From Dromaius novaehollandiae (lineage: Eukaryota > Chordata > Aves > Casuariiformes > Dromaiidae): 64,000 nt of DNA. Positions 39,201-60,086 of this stretch are shown piece by piece. The notes below the pieces were generated by a model, which saw only the letters and a program-made list of their open reading frames with translations, was not told the DNA's origin and searched no databases. The stretch lies in the NCBI RefSeq assembly GCF_036370855.1, contig NW_026991466.1, positions 1-64,000 on the forward strand, in the 5' to 3' direction. The number at the start of each line of letters is the position of its first letter. Positions within the stretch are counted from its first letter, which is position 1. Both the position numbers and the translations under genes were made by a program.

Positions 39201-41423
39201 GGGCTCACCCGGACGCCGGGGCCCGCAGGGGGGCTCACCCGGACGCCGGGGCCCTCAGGGGGGCTCACCCGGACGCCGGGGCCCGCAGGGGGGCTCACCC
39301 GGACGCCGGGGCCCGCAGGGGGGCTCACCCGGACGCCTGGGCCCGCAGGGGGGCTCACCCGGACGCCGGGGCCCGCGGGGGGGGGCCGCCTGGCGCAGGC
39401 GCTGCGGGGCTGCGGACGCCTGGGCCCCTGCCGGGGGCTGCTGGGGCTGGACACGGGGCAGAGCCTGCGGCTGGCGCGGTGCTGCGAGGGCTCCGGCTGC
39501 AACGGGCAGCCCGGTACGGGGGCACTGGGGGCACTGGGAGGGACTGGGAGGGACTGGGAGTGTGGGGGGGGCTGGGGGGGACTGGGACGGGGGGGATTGG
39601 GGGCACTGGGATGGACTGCGGAGGACTGGGAGCACTGGGAGGGGGGAATGGGGAGCACTGGGGGAGATTGGGATGGGCTGGGATGGACTGGGAGTGCGGG
39701 GGGGACTGGAGGGCACTGGGGGGTGGGGATTGGGGGCACTGGGATGGACCGCAGAGGACTGGGAGCACTGGGATGGGAGGATCGGGGGCACTGGGACAGA
39801 CTGGGGGGGACTGGGGGACCGGGGCAGGGGAGACTGGGGGCACTGGGACGGAGTGCGGAGGACTGGGAGCACTGGGAGCGGAGGATTGGGGGCACTGGGG
39901 GGGACTGGGAGGGACTGGGACGAGGGGGATTGGGAGCACTGGAATGGACTGGGGAGGCCTGGGGGAACTGGGGAGGGCTAGGATGGGGGCACTGGGGACA
40001 CTGGGGTGGGGGGATTAGGGGTACTGGGAGCACTGGGGTGGGGGGCTGGGCACACTGGGGGGACTGGGGACACTGGGATGGGAGGTTTGGGGACGCTGGA
40101 GATGACTGGAGAAGACTGGGATGAACTGGGATGGACTGGAGAACTGAGACAGGAGGTACTGGGAGAACTGGGAAGGAGAACTGAGAGGCTGGGGAGGCCC
40201 ATTTGGGGGGCACTGGGAGGACTGGGAGGGCCTGGGGCTCACTGGGGGGGCGCCGGGCTGTGCTGGGGCGGCCGTGGCCCCGTACTGGTGCGCACTGGTT
40301 TGTACTGGTGTGCACTGGTTTATACTGGTGTCACCCCCCCCCCAGAGGAGCCCGGGGCCCCCAACGGCGCCTGGTGCCTGGGCTGCGAGGGCCCCGCGCC
40401 CCACGGCTGCGCCCCACGGCCGCTGGCCTGCCGGGGGGCCCTGACCCACTGCGCCCTGGTCTGGGGCACCCACGGTACGGGGGGGCTATGGGGGGAGTTC
40501 TATGGGGCTGGGGGGTCTATGGGGCTGGGGGGTCTATGGGGCTGGGGGCAGCTGTGGGGCAGCCATGGGTCTCAGCACCCCCCCGTCCCCCCCCAGATGC
40601 CTCCGGGGACGCCTGGGCCCTTCGGGGCTGCTATGGGGTTGGGGGGGGATCTATGGGGCTGGGGGGCTCCTATGGGGCTGGGGGCGGCTGTGGGGCAGCC
40701 GTGGGTCTCACCGCCCCCCCGTCCCCCCCCCAGACGCCTCCGGGGACGCCTGGGCCCTTCGGGGCTGTTATGGGGCTGGGGGGATCTATGGGGCTGGGGG
40801 GGGATCTATGGGTCTGGGGGCAGCTGTGGGTCTCACCACCCCCCTGTCCCCCCCCCAGACGCCTCCAGGGACGCCTGGGTCCTTTGGGGCTCTTCTAGGG
40901 CTGGGGGGATCTGTGGGGCTGGGGGCAGCCGTGGGTCTCACTGTCCCCCCGTCCCCCCCCAGACGCCTCCGGGGATGCCTGGGCCCTTCGGGGCTGCTAT
41001 GGGTCTGGGGGGGATCTGTGGGTCTGGGGGGGATCTGTGGGGCTGGGGGGGATCTATGGGGCTGGGGGGGAATCTATGGGGCTGGGGTGATCTATGGGGC
41101 TGGGGGCAGCTGTGAGGCAGCCATGGGGGATCTATGGGGCTGGGGGCAGCCGTGGGGCAGCCGTGGGTCTCACCGCCCCCCCGTCCCCCCCCCCAGACGC
41201 CTCCGGGGACGCCTGGGCCCTTCGGGGCTGCGCCACGCAGGCCTGGTGCGAGGCCGGGGCCCCCCTGGGGCTGGGGGGACTCCTGGGCCCCCCCCGCTGC
41301 TGCCAGGGGCCCCTCTGCAACCGCCTCCCCGGGGACCCCCCGGACGCCGGGGCCCCCCGGGCCGCCCCCCCCCCGGCCCTCGGCCTCCTCCTCCTCCTCG
41401 GAGCCGCCGTCGCCGCCGCCTAG
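36239..41423 (+). CDS. PLAUR: Urokinase plasminogen activator surface receptor (uPAR), complete
   Basis: uPAR binds urokinase at the cell surface and focuses plasmin formation. Seven exons fit in phase: 36239-36287, 37278-37382, 37500-37676, 38335-38496, 39349-39513, 40346-40474 and 41197-41423 (TAG). They give 337 residues; human has 335. The layout is a signal peptide ([10 protein letters not shown]), then three LU (three-finger) domains of two exons each, then a GPI tail ([15 protein letters not shown]). Domain 1 has LRCLQC and LLCAGDLCN and lacks the C7-C8 cysteine pair, a uPAR hallmark. Domain 2 has [16 protein letters not shown] and CCEGSGCN. Domain 3 has [32 protein letters not shown] and CCQGPLCN. 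The exon 5 start is one of about 14 equivalent acceptors in a 30-bp repeat, so the linker before LRGCG may vary by tens of residues. ATTAAA at 41546-41551 is the likely poly(A) signal. Confidence 0.9.
36290..37275 (+). repeat. 15-bp-core minisatellite filling PLAUR intron 1
   Basis: About 28 copies of GGACGCCTGGGCCCC, some as GGACACCTGGG or GGACTCCTGGG variants, run right up to the exon 2 acceptor. Confidence 0.95.
37690..38335 (+). repeat. 15-bp-core minisatellite filling PLAUR intron 3
   Basis: About 28 copies with GGGGGGGATGCCC-type spacers; unit about 22-35 bp. The last copy forms the polypyrimidine-poor acceptor of exon 4. Confidence 0.93.
38500..39400 (+). repeat. PLAUR intron 4: 60-bp repeat then 30-bp acceptor-bearing repeat
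   Basis: From 38500 to 38800 there are five units of about 60 bp with two cores each. From 38940 to 39390 there are about 14 units of 30 bp (GGGGGGCTCACCCGGACGCC then GGGGCCCGCA), each holding a GCCCGCAG acceptor in the same reading phase as exon 5. Confidence 0.93.
39520..40340 (+). repeat. PLAUR intron 5 minisatellite, GACTGGGAGCACTGGGG type
   Basis: About 45 units of 12-20 bp built on (A)CTGGGA/G. Higher-order blocks of about 120 bp contain GGACTGCGGAGGACTGGGAG. Confidence 0.88.
40580..41215 (+). repeat. Five copies of the PLAUR exon 7 start with acceptor
   Basis: CCCCCCAG followed by AC(or T)GCCTCCGGGGACGCCTGG recurs with first exon-like bases at 40597, 40734, 40859, 40963 and 41197. 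Only the last joins to the complete exon. Between them lie GGGATCTATGGGGCTGGGG units. Confidence 0.93.
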
Positions 41424-41589
41424 GACGCCTGGGCCCCCCCGGACGCCTGGGCCCCCCCCGGACGCCTGGGCCCCTTCACCAGCACCCCCTCAGCGATGGG
41501 GCCGGCCCCCTCCCCCCCCCCCAATTTTTGCCTTATTTATGGTTAATTAAAACATGTTAATTTATTATTCTGCTGCCTGGTGCTTGGGG

Positions 41590-41815
41590 GGGGGGGCGGG
41601 GAGCACCCGGACACCTGGGCCCCTTTGGGGGGGGGTCCCGGATGCCTGGGCCCTTTGGGGGGGGAGGGAGGGGGTTCTCGGACGCCTGGGCCCCTCCCCA
41701 GCCATGCTGCCCCCCCCCCCCCCCCCCCGCCGCCGCCATGGCAGGGGCCCAGGCGTCCGGGCTGCCCCCGCGCCTAGCCCTGCCCCGGGGGCCCAGGCGT
41801 CCGGGCGCTGCCGTG
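41590..41815. repeat. 15-bp-core copies between PLAUR and LYPD3, both orientations
   Basis: Three plus-orientation copies (about 41608-41695) and two reversed (about 41747-41805). The interval to 42240 holds GGGGCAGCCGTGGGGCAG-type repeats and no gene. Confidence 0.85.
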
Positions 41816-42240
41816 GGGTGACTCACGGGGGGGGGGGGGTGAGTCAGCCGCTCCCCACTTCCGGGGGGGCCGTGGGGCAGGATGGGGGGCTGCTGTGGGG
41901 CAGGGCTGGGCCTGGGAGGGGGGGGTCCTTGGGGGGTGCTATGGGGCTGGGGGGGGTGGCTGTGGGGCAGCCATGGGGCAGCCGTGGACATCATGGTGGC
42001 CGTGGGGCGGGGGGGGCACTGGGGGGTGCTATGGGGCTGGGGGCAGCCGTGGGGCAGCCGTGGGGCAGCCATGTTGCCGTGGGGCAGGAAGGCCGGGGCG
42101 GGGAGGGGCAGACGTCCTGGTGCCGTGGGGCAGCCGTGGGGTGGGGAAACCCCGTGGGGCAGGGAGGCCTCGGCGCCGTGGGGCGGGGACGCCGTGGGGC
42201 AGCCGTGGGGCGGGCCGGGCCCCTCCCTGCCCCGCTCCCA

Positions 42241-42245
42241 TATAG
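42241..42245 (+). promoter_or_regulatory. LYPD3 TATA-like box
   Basis: CATATAGGG just 36 bp before the ATG at 42277, the same spacing as in PLAUR. Confidence 0.5.
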
Positions 42246-42276
42246 GGCGGCGGCGGCGGCGGCGGCAGCTCCGGCC

Positions 42277-45200
42277 ATGGGCACCCGCTGCCATGTGTGG
42301 GGCCCGGCCCCACGGCTGCTGCTCGCCGCCGCCCTGCTGCTGCCCGGTACCGACCCACGGCGCGAGGGGGGGGGCTGCCGGGGGGCGGGAGCTATGGGGC
42401 AGGCGGGGGGGGTGTCAGGGCTGCCGTGGGGCTGGAGCTGGGGGGCAGGGGGCTGCTGGGGGGCAGGACACATACGGGGGGGTAGTGAGCCATGGGGCTG
42501 CCGTGGGGCAGGAGCTGGGGGGCAGGGGGCTGCCGTGGGGCTGCTGTGGGGCAGGTGGGGGGGGTTAAGGCTGCCATGGGGCAGGACACATATGGGGGGA
42601 CAGGGAGCCGTGGGGCTGCTGTGGGGCAGGAGCTATGGGGCAGGCGGGGGGGTGTCAGGGCTGCCGTGGGGCAGGAGCTGGGGGGGCAGGGAGCTGCTGG
42701 GGGGCAGGACACTTACGGGGGGGTAGGGAGCCATGGGGCTGCTGTGGGGCAGAAGCTATGGGGCAGGCGGGGGGGGTGTCAGGGCTGCCGTGGGGCTGGA
42801 GTTGGGGGGCAGGGGGCTGCTGTGGGGCTGCTGTGGGGCAGGTTGGGGGGGGCTTGAGGCTGCCATGGGGCTGGGAGCCACCGTGGGGCAGCAGACATAT
42901 GGGGCAGGTTGGGGGGGGGTGTCAGGGCTGCCGTGGGGCAGGTTGGAGGGGGCTCATGGCCGCTGTGGAGCTGGAGCTGGGGGGCAGGGGGCAGCTGGGG
43001 GGCTGCTGTGGGGCAGGGGACATATGGGGGGCAGGGAGCCGTGGGGCTGCCGTGGGGCAGGAGCTATGGGGCAGGCGGGGGGGGGTGTCAGGGTCCCCGT
43101 GGGGCAGGAGCTGGGGGGGAGGGGGCTGCCGTGGGGCTGCTGTGGGGCAGGTTGGGGGGGGCTTGGGGTTGCCTTGGGGCTGCCGTGGGGCTGGGAGCCA
43201 CCATAGGGCAGGAGCTATGGGGCAGGTGTGGGGGGTGTCAGGGCTGCTGTGGGGCTGCCGTGGGGCAGGTGGGGGGGAGACTGATGGCTGCCATGGGGCT
43301 GCCGTGGGGCAGGACACGTATGGGGGGGGAGTTGTGGGGCTGGGAGCCACCATGGGGCAGGAGACATATGGGGCCGGGGGGTGTCATGGCCGCCGTGGGG
43401 CTGGGGGTTCCCACGCGGGGGGGGGTGGTGACGTCATGGCCGCCGTGGGGCCGGGCCGCCGTGGGGCAGGGCCGCCGTGGGGCAGGCCGGGACAGGCCCG
43501 AGCACGCCGCCCCGGGGGCAGGGTGCGCCCGCGCGCCGGGGCCGCCCCACACGTGTGGGGCCGGGCTGACACCGCCACACACCCCACGGGGGGGGGGTCC
43601 CACCCCTGCCCCACACATGTGGGGCAGAGGGTGTCAGCCGCCCCCCACACACGTGGGGATGGCGTGTCCCCCCCCCGCCGGCGTGTGTGGTCCCCCGCCG
43701 GCGTCCCGCCCCCCACGCGTGTGGGTCCAGCCCCACACGTCCCCCCCGCCGCCCCCCAGGCGCCGTGGGGCTGAGCTGCCGGAGCTGCGTGGAGGGGGGC
43801 GATGGCGGCTGCCGCCCCCAGGCCTCCGCCAACGTCACCTGCGGCGCCGGCAGCAGCGTCTGCGCCGAGGCCCTGGCCGCCGTCACCTGGAGTGAGCGCG
43901 CCCGGACGCCTGGGCCCCTCCCGGACGCCGGGGCCCCGGGGGGGTGGGGGGCAGGTGGGAGGGAGGGGATTCCCCCCCCCCCAGGGTGGTCCCGGACACC
44001 TGGGTCCTTTGGAGGGTTGGAGGTGGGGGGGGGTCCCCGGACGCCTGGGCCCCTGTGGGAGGGTCCCCCGGACGCCTGGGCCCTTCCCCGGACACCTGGG
44101 CCCCCCCTGGACGCCTGGGCCCTTCCCGGACGCCTGGGCCCCTCCTGGACACCTGGGCCCCTGTGGGAGGGTCCCCCGGACGCCTGGGCCCTTCCCGGAC
44201 ACCTGGGCCCCTTGGATAGCTGGGGGTGGGGGAAATCCCTGGACGCCTGGGCCCCTGGGATGGTTTTGCGGGGGCGGCAGTGGTGGGTCCGCCCGGATGC
44301 CTGGGCCCCTGGGGAGGTGGTGGCGGGTCTCCCCGGACGCCTGGGCCCTTCCCGGACACCTGGGCCCCTTGGATAGCTGGGGGTGGCGGGTCTCCCCGGA
44401 CGCCTGGGCCCCTCCCGGACGCTTGGGCCCCCCCCGGACGCCTGGGCCCCTCCTGGACACCTGGGTCCTTCCCGCACACCTGGGCCCCTTGGATAACTGG
44501 GGTTGGCGGAAATCCCCGGACGCCTGGGCCCCCGGGATGGTGTCGGGGGGGGCGGCAGTGGCGGGTCCGCCCGGACGCCTGGGCCCCCCCGGACGCCTGG
44601 GCCCTTCCCCGGACGCCTGGGCCCTTCCCGGACGCCTGGGCCCCTCCTGGACACCTGGGCCCCTGTGGGAGGGTCCCCCGGACGCCTGGGCCCCTCCTGG
44701 ACGCCTGGGCCCCTCCCGGACACCTGGGCCCCTTGGATAACTGGGGGTGGGTGGAATCCCCGGACGCCTGGGCCCCCGGGATGGTTTTGGGGGGGGGGGG
44801 GGGCGGCAGTGGCGGGTCCGCCCGGACGCCTGGGCCCCCCCGGACGCCTGGGCCCCCGCTGCCCCCCCCCCCAGGCCACGGGCGGTTCGCGGTGGGGGCG
44901 CGGGGCTGCGCCCGGGGGGCGGCGGGGGCCAACGACCGGGCCCTGGAGCTCTTCGGCCTCGTGGTCTTCGCCCAGCGCCGCCACTGCGACGCCGACGGCT
45001 GCAACGGGCGCCTGGCGCTGGGCCGCGGAGCCCTGGCCCTGCCCCTGCCCGGTACCGGGGGGGTCCGGGGGGTCCGGGGGGGGGGGTTTGGGGGGATTTC
45101 GGGACATTTTGGGGCATTTTGGGGAGATCGGGGTGGGGGGAACTCGAGGCTATTTTGGGGAAAATTGGGGGCATTTTGGGGGGGGGGATTTGGGGGGGGA

Positions 45201-47921
45201 TTGAGGGGGGAATTGGGGGGGGGGATTGAGGGGGGAATTGGGGGAATTGGGTGGGGATTCGGGGGGGGGAATTGGGGGGATTTGGGGGAATTTGGGGGGG
45301 ATTCGGGGGGGCCATTGGGGGCATTTTGAGGGGATTTGGGGCCATTTGTGGGATTTGGGAGGATTTGGGGGCATTTAGGGGGAATTGGGGGGATTCGGGG
45401 GGGGTTGGGGGGCAATCGGGGGGATGTGGGAGGATTTGGGGGCATTTTGGGGAGATTTGGGGGGGATGGGGGGATTCAGGGCAATTTGGGGGGATTTGGG
45501 GGGGAATTGGTGGGGATTCGGGGGGATTTGGGGCCATTTGGGGCCATTTGGGGGGATTCGGGGGGATTTGGGGGCATTTCAGGGAGATTTGAGGCCGTTT
45601 GGGGGTATTTGGGGGGGTCGGGGGAGGATTGGGGGCAATTGGGGGGATTCAGGGCAATTTGGGGGGATTAGTGGGGATTTTGGGGCGATTCGGGGGGGAT
45701 TTTGGGGCGATTCGGGGGGGATTAGTGGGATTTGGGGGGAGTCAGGGGGATTTGGGGGGGATTGGTGGGATTCCGGGGGCATTTCAGGGGGATTTGGGGG
45801 CATTTCAGGGGGATTTGGGGCAATTTGGGGCGATTTTGGGAGAATTGGTAGGACTTGCAGGGATTTGGGGGCGATTCGGGGGGATTTGGGGGCCGTTGGG
45901 GGCCGCGCGCGGGGGGGGGTGGAGAGGGGGCGGGGCCCCGCGGCGGCGCTGACCCCGCCCCCGTCGCCAGGTAACGAGAGCGCCCGGGTGCCCAATGGCG
46001 TCTCGTGCTACGGTTGCCCCGACGACGGGCCCTGCCCCGCCAGCAACGCCACCGTGGTGCAGTGCTACGACGACCTCACCGGCTGTTTCCACGGCAACGT
46101 CACCGTGACGCTGGGTGAGCCAATGGGGAGGGCGGGGCGGGGCCTTGGCGGTCGCCATGGGGACTGGGGCCTGCCCCTGGGACCCTGGAGGGGAGGGGGA
46201 GTGGTTGCTATGGCAACACGGGAGGCCGCAGGGGGAGGGCCCTGAGGGAGCCCGTGGCAGGGGAGGGCTAGCGGTTGCCATGGTGACCGCATGAGTGGCA
46301 GCGGGGGGGGTGGGCCAAGGGGTTGCCATGGTGACCGCATGAGTGGCAGCAGGGGGGGGTGGGCCTAGGGGTTGCCATGGTGACCACATGAGTGGCAGGG
46401 GGCGGGCCTAGGGGTTGCCATAGTGACTCCATGAGTGGCCTAGCAGTGGCCCTATGAGGCCTAGCGGTTGCCACAGAGATGCCACAAGTGGCTATTGGGG
46501 GGGGCGGGGCTAGTGGTTGCCATGGCGACCTGCTGAGGCCTAGCAGTCACACTGAGGCCTATTGAGGCCTAGCGGTTGCCACGGCGACCCAATGAGGCAT
46601 AGTGGCCGCTGTGGTGACCCCATGAGGCCTGGCGGTTGCCATGGCAACCTGCTGAGGTCTCGTGGTCACTGCAGTGGTCTAGGGGTTGTCACGGCAACCT
46701 GCCGAGGCCTAATGGTCACTCAGAGGCCTATTGAGGCCTAGCGGTTGCCACGGCGACTTGCTGCGGCCTAGCGGTCATGCTGAGGCCTAGTGGTCGCTGT
46801 GGCAACCCGCTGAGGCCTAATGGTCATGCAGTGGCCTAGTGGTTGCCACAGCAACCTGTTGAGGCCTAGCGGTCACACTGAGGCCTAGCGGTCACCACGG
46901 CAACCTGCTGCGGCCTAGCAGTCATGCCGAGGCCTAATGGTCGCTGTGGCAACCCACTGAGGCCTAGCGGTCGCGCCGAGGCCTAGCAGTCACCACGGCA
47001 ACCTGCTGCGGCCTAGCGGTCATGCTGAGGCCTAATGGTCGCTGTGGCAACCCACTGAGGCCTAGCGGTCATGCCGAGGCCTAATGGTCACCACGGCAAC
47101 CTGCTGCGGCCTAGCGGTCATGCTGAGGCCTAGTGGTCGCTGTGGCAATTTGCTGAGGCCTAGCAGTCACCACAGCAACCTGCTGAGGCCTAGTGGTCAC
47201 GCTGAGGCCTAGTGGTCACCATGGCAACCTGCTGAGGCCTAGTGGTCACCACGGCAACCTGCTGCGGCCTAGCGGTCACGCCAAGGCCTGGCAGTCACAC
47301 GGAGGCCTGGTGGTCGCCACGGTGACCCGGGGAGGCCCGTTGGTGGCCGCTGCGCCTGACGCCCTCCCCGGCACAGGGTCGGTGTCGCTGTGGCGCGAGG
47401 TGCGGGGCTGCGTGAGGGACAGCACCTGCACCCGGGCGGCCAAGGGCGGCGGCGCCGTGGGGCTGCAGGGCTCCTGCTGCGCCGGCAGCCTCTGCAACCG
47501 CGACCTCACCAACAAGACCTTCTTCGCCCCCGACCTGCCCCGCCTCGAGCTGCTGCCCCACGGCCCCGGCCCCACGGCGCCCCACAATGCCACCACGGCC
47601 GCCACCCTGGCCACCACCGCCAATGTGGCCGCCGCCACCACCAACATGGCCGCCGCCACCACCGACATGGCCGCCGCCACCACCGATATGGCTGCCGCCA
47701 CCACCAACATGGCGGCCCCCACCGGGGCCCCCAGCACTGCCATGGCGGCGCCCACGGAGGAGGAGGAAGAGGAGGAGGCCACAGAGGGCGGGCGGCCCCC
47801 CGGCCCCATGGGGCGGAAGCAGGGGGCCAAGGGGCCGGAGCTGGGGGGCCATGGGGCCGCCGTGGGGCTGGGGGCCTCCGCCTGGCTCCTGCCCCCGCTC
47901 CTGGCCCTGGCGCTGCTCTAA
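42277..47921 (+). CDS. LYPD3: Ly6/PLAUR domain-containing protein 3 (C4.4A), complete
   Basis: LYPD3 is a GPI-anchored, heavily glycosylated LU-domain protein of stratified epithelia. Five exons fit in phase: 42277-42346, 43760-43891, 44875-45051, 45971-46114 and 47377-47921 (TAA). They give 355 residues; human has 346. A signal peptide (RLLLAAALLLPG) precedes two LU domains. Domain 1 has LSCRSCVEGGDGGC, VGARGC, GANDRALELFGL and CDADGCN. Domain 2 opens GNESARVPNGVSCYGC, has VRGCVRDSTCTR and closes GSCCAGSLCNRDLTNKTFF. A Thr/Ala-rich linker with a short coding repeat (NMAAATTD type, five to six units) and an acidic EEEEEEEA patch follows. The hydrophobic end WLLPPLLALALL is a GPI signal. N-glycosylation sequons include NVT, NES, NAT and NKT. 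It is next to PHLDB3 and convergent with it here. AATAAA occurs at 48184-48189, with a second at 48392-48397. Confidence 0.95.
42360..43420 (+). repeat. LYPD3 intron 1 repeat, GGGGCTGCCGTGGGGCAGG type
   Basis: Higher-order units of about 130 bp contain GGAGCTATGGGGCAGGCGG, GGTGTCAGGGCTGCC and GGACA(C/T)ATATGGGGG. Confidence 0.88.
43900..44870 (+). repeat. 15-bp-core minisatellite filling LYPD3 intron 2
   Basis: About 40 copies of GGACGCCTGGGCCCC or GGACACCTGGGCCCC; higher-order blocks of about 270 bp contain GGATAACTGGGG and GGCGGCAGTGGCGGGTCCGC. Confidence 0.95.
45060..45900 (+). repeat. LYPD3 intron 3 repeat, GGGGGGATTTGGGG type
   Basis: About 60 short units of GGGGG(A)TTTGGGGGCATTT, almost free of C on the sense strand. 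Confidence 0.9.
46260..47330 (+). repeat. LYPD3 intron 4 repeat carrying RFX X-box-like sites
   Basis: About 25 units of 40-50 bp read GAGGCCTAGCGGT, then GCCACGGCAACC, then TGCTG. Many contain (G)GTTGCCA(T/C)GGCAACC, including a perfect palindrome GGTTGCCATGGCAACC at 46634-46649. This matches the RFX X-box consensus. Confidence 0.9.
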
Positions 47922-48399
47922 CCCCTCCCTCCGCCATGGGGGGGGACCCCCAAAACCGTGTGTGCAATAACCCCCTCCCCCCCCCCCCCAGGGTGGGGGG
48001 CACCCCATGGCCCCTCCCCCCGCAATGGGGCACCCCACAGGACCCCTGCCATGGGGGTGCCCCCCCCGATCCCCCGCAAATGGGCTCCCCATGGGCCCCC
48101 TCCCGTCATGGGGGCACCCCTTGACCCCTAAAATGGGGGGCACCACCCCCCATTGACCCCCCCAACTTGGGGGCAGCAGGGACAATAAATGGCTGCGGTG
48201 GAAGGAACAACGGCTCCGGGTCTCTTTTTTTGGGGGGGGGGGGGTGGGAGACACCCGGACGCCTGGGCCCTCCGAGATGGGGGAGGGAGTATGGGGGGGG
48301 CCCATGGGGTGGAGGATTGGGGGAGACCCCCCCCCCGGACGCCTGGGTCCCCAATGAAACAGCAGACGGTTGTTTTGTTTCCAATACCTGTAATAAATA

Positions 48400-49670
48400 C
48401 AGCCGGCTCCGAGGGTTTCCGGGTGGGTTTGGGGGTCCCCGGTGGGGTTTTGGGGTCCCGGATGGAGTTTGGGGCCCCCCACGGAATTTTTGGGGTCCCC
48501 GCTCGTGTCTTTTGGGGTCCCCTCCCGTTTTGGGGGTGTCTTGATGGGGTTTTGGGGTCCCTGGTGGTGGTTCTGGGCTCTCCGAGGGTATTTTCGGGGT
48601 CCCCGATGGTGTCTGGGGGGTCCTTGATGGCATCTGGGGGGTCCCCAGGGGGGTTTTGGGGTCCCTGTTGCCATTTCTGGGGTCCCCCAGGTGTTTTCGA
48701 GGACCTGACGGTGTTTTGGGGTCCTTGGCGGTATCTCCGTGGTCTCCAATGATGTTTTGGGGTCCTCAATGATGTTTTGGGGGTCCCTGATGGGTTTTTG
48801 GGGTCCCCGATGGGGTTTTTGGGGTCCCCAATGGTGTTTTGGGGTCCTTGGCGGTATCTCCGTGGTCTCCAGTGATGTTTTGGGGGTCCTCAATGATGCT
48901 TTTGGGGTCCCCAATAGGGTTTTGGGGGTCCCCGATAGGGTTTTTGGGGTCCCCAATGGTGTTTCTGGGGGGTTTTTGGGTCTCCGATGGGGTTTTTGGG
49001 GTCCCAACGGGGTTTTGGGGTCCCCGATGCCATTTCTGGGGTCCCCGATGGTGTTTTGGGGTCCTTGGCGGTATCTCCGTGGTTCCCAATGGTGTTTTTG
49101 GGGTCCCCGATGGGGTTTTTGGGGTCCCCGATGCCATTTTTGGTTTTTTTTGGGGTCCCCGACGGGGTTTCCGGAGGTTTTTGGGGTCCCCGATGGGGTT
49201 TTTGGGGTCCCCAATGACATTTTTGGTTTTTTGGGGGGTCCCCGATGGTGTTTCCGGGGGTTTTGGGGGTCCCGGATGTTTTTTTGGGGGTCCCCAATGG
49301 GGTTTTGGGGTCCCCGATGCCGTTTCTGGGTTCCCCGATGGGTTTTGGGGGTCCCCGATGCCATTTCTGGGGGTTTTTGGGGTCCCCGATGCCGCTTCCG
49401 GGTTCCCCGATGGGTTTTGGGGGTCCCTGATGCCATTTTTGGGGGTTTTTGGGGTCCCCGATGGTGTTTCCGGGGGGTTTTTGGGGTCCCCAATGGGGTT
49501 TTTGGGGTGCCCAATGGGGTTTTGGGGTCCCTGATGCCATTTCTGGGGGGGTTTGTGGTCCCCGATGCCGTTTCCGGGGTCCCCGATGGGTTTTGGGGGT
49601 CCCCGATGCCGTTTCTGGGGGTTTTTGGGGTCCCCGATGCCGTTTCCGGGGTCCCCGCCGCCGCCCAGGG
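48400..49670 (+). repeat. Minisatellite between convergent LYPD3 and PHLDB3, TTTTGGGGTCCCCGATG type
   Basis: About 55 units of 20-28 bp (GGGGTCCCCGATGG then GTTTTTGG) abut the last PHLDB3 coding exon. Both genes' 3' UTRs must lie in or beside it. Confidence 0.9.
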
Positions 49671-49681
49671 CCCCCCCGGGC

Positions 49682-59392
<9,711 letters not shown>

Positions 59393-60086
59393 GGCGGCGC
59401 CGGGGTCAAAGGTCAGAGGGCAGCGCCGGGGGGGGGGGCAGACGTGGCAGGAGGGGCCCAGGCGTCCGGGAAGGTCCCAAGTGTCCAGGAAGGGCCCAGG
59501 CGTCCGGCAGGGGCCCAGGTGTCCGGGAGGGGCCCAGGCATCCGGGAGGGGCCCAGGCGTCCGGCCCCCGCTCACCGGCTCAGCTGGGGCCAGCGTGGAT
59601 GGGGGGGGCGGGGCCTCGGCCCGGTGACGTCACCACCCCGGGGGCAGCTCGGGCCCGCCCAGGGGCCCAGGCGTCCGGGAGTGGCAACCCCCCCTTCCCC
59701 CCCCTCCCCCCGCCCCGTGGGACCCAGGAGTCCGGGTGGGAGCTGCCAGTCCCGGACGCCTGGGCCCCTCCCGGATGCCTGGGCCCCTCCCGGATGCCTG
59801 GGCCCTCCCCGGACGCCTGGGCCCCCCCGGACGCCTGGGCCCTGCCCGGACTCGCCGGGTCTCGCCCGCCCGTGGCGCCGGGGCGGGATTTTCCCGTGGG
59901 AACCGGCCCCTCCCGGGACACCTGGGCCCTTTCCAGGGGTTGGCGGGGGGGGCGGGGACGCCTGGGCCCCACCCGGGCCCCGCCCGGACGCCTGGGTCCC
60001 CGGGGAGGAGGAGGGGGGGGAGGGCGGAGCGGGCCCAGGCGTCCGGGCCCCAAACAGCGCCCGGAGCCGCCTTGTTCCGACACGTT

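Noticed and set aside
38940-39390. CRISPR-like regular array
   Set aside because: Units are contiguous 30-bp tandem repeats without unique spacers, in a vertebrate gene.
37463-40315. A 950-codon minus-strand open frame across PLAUR
   Set aside because: It is the antisense reading of the 15-bp-core arrays and of PLAUR exons; the apparent repeats ([10 protein letters not shown]) mirror the DNA repeat.
36239-41423. CD177 or TEX101 instead of PLAUR
   Set aside because: Exactly three LU domains, a first domain without the C7-C8 pair, and LRGCG/LRGCAT blocks in domains 2 and 3 match uPAR. TEX101 has two LU domains and CD177 four.
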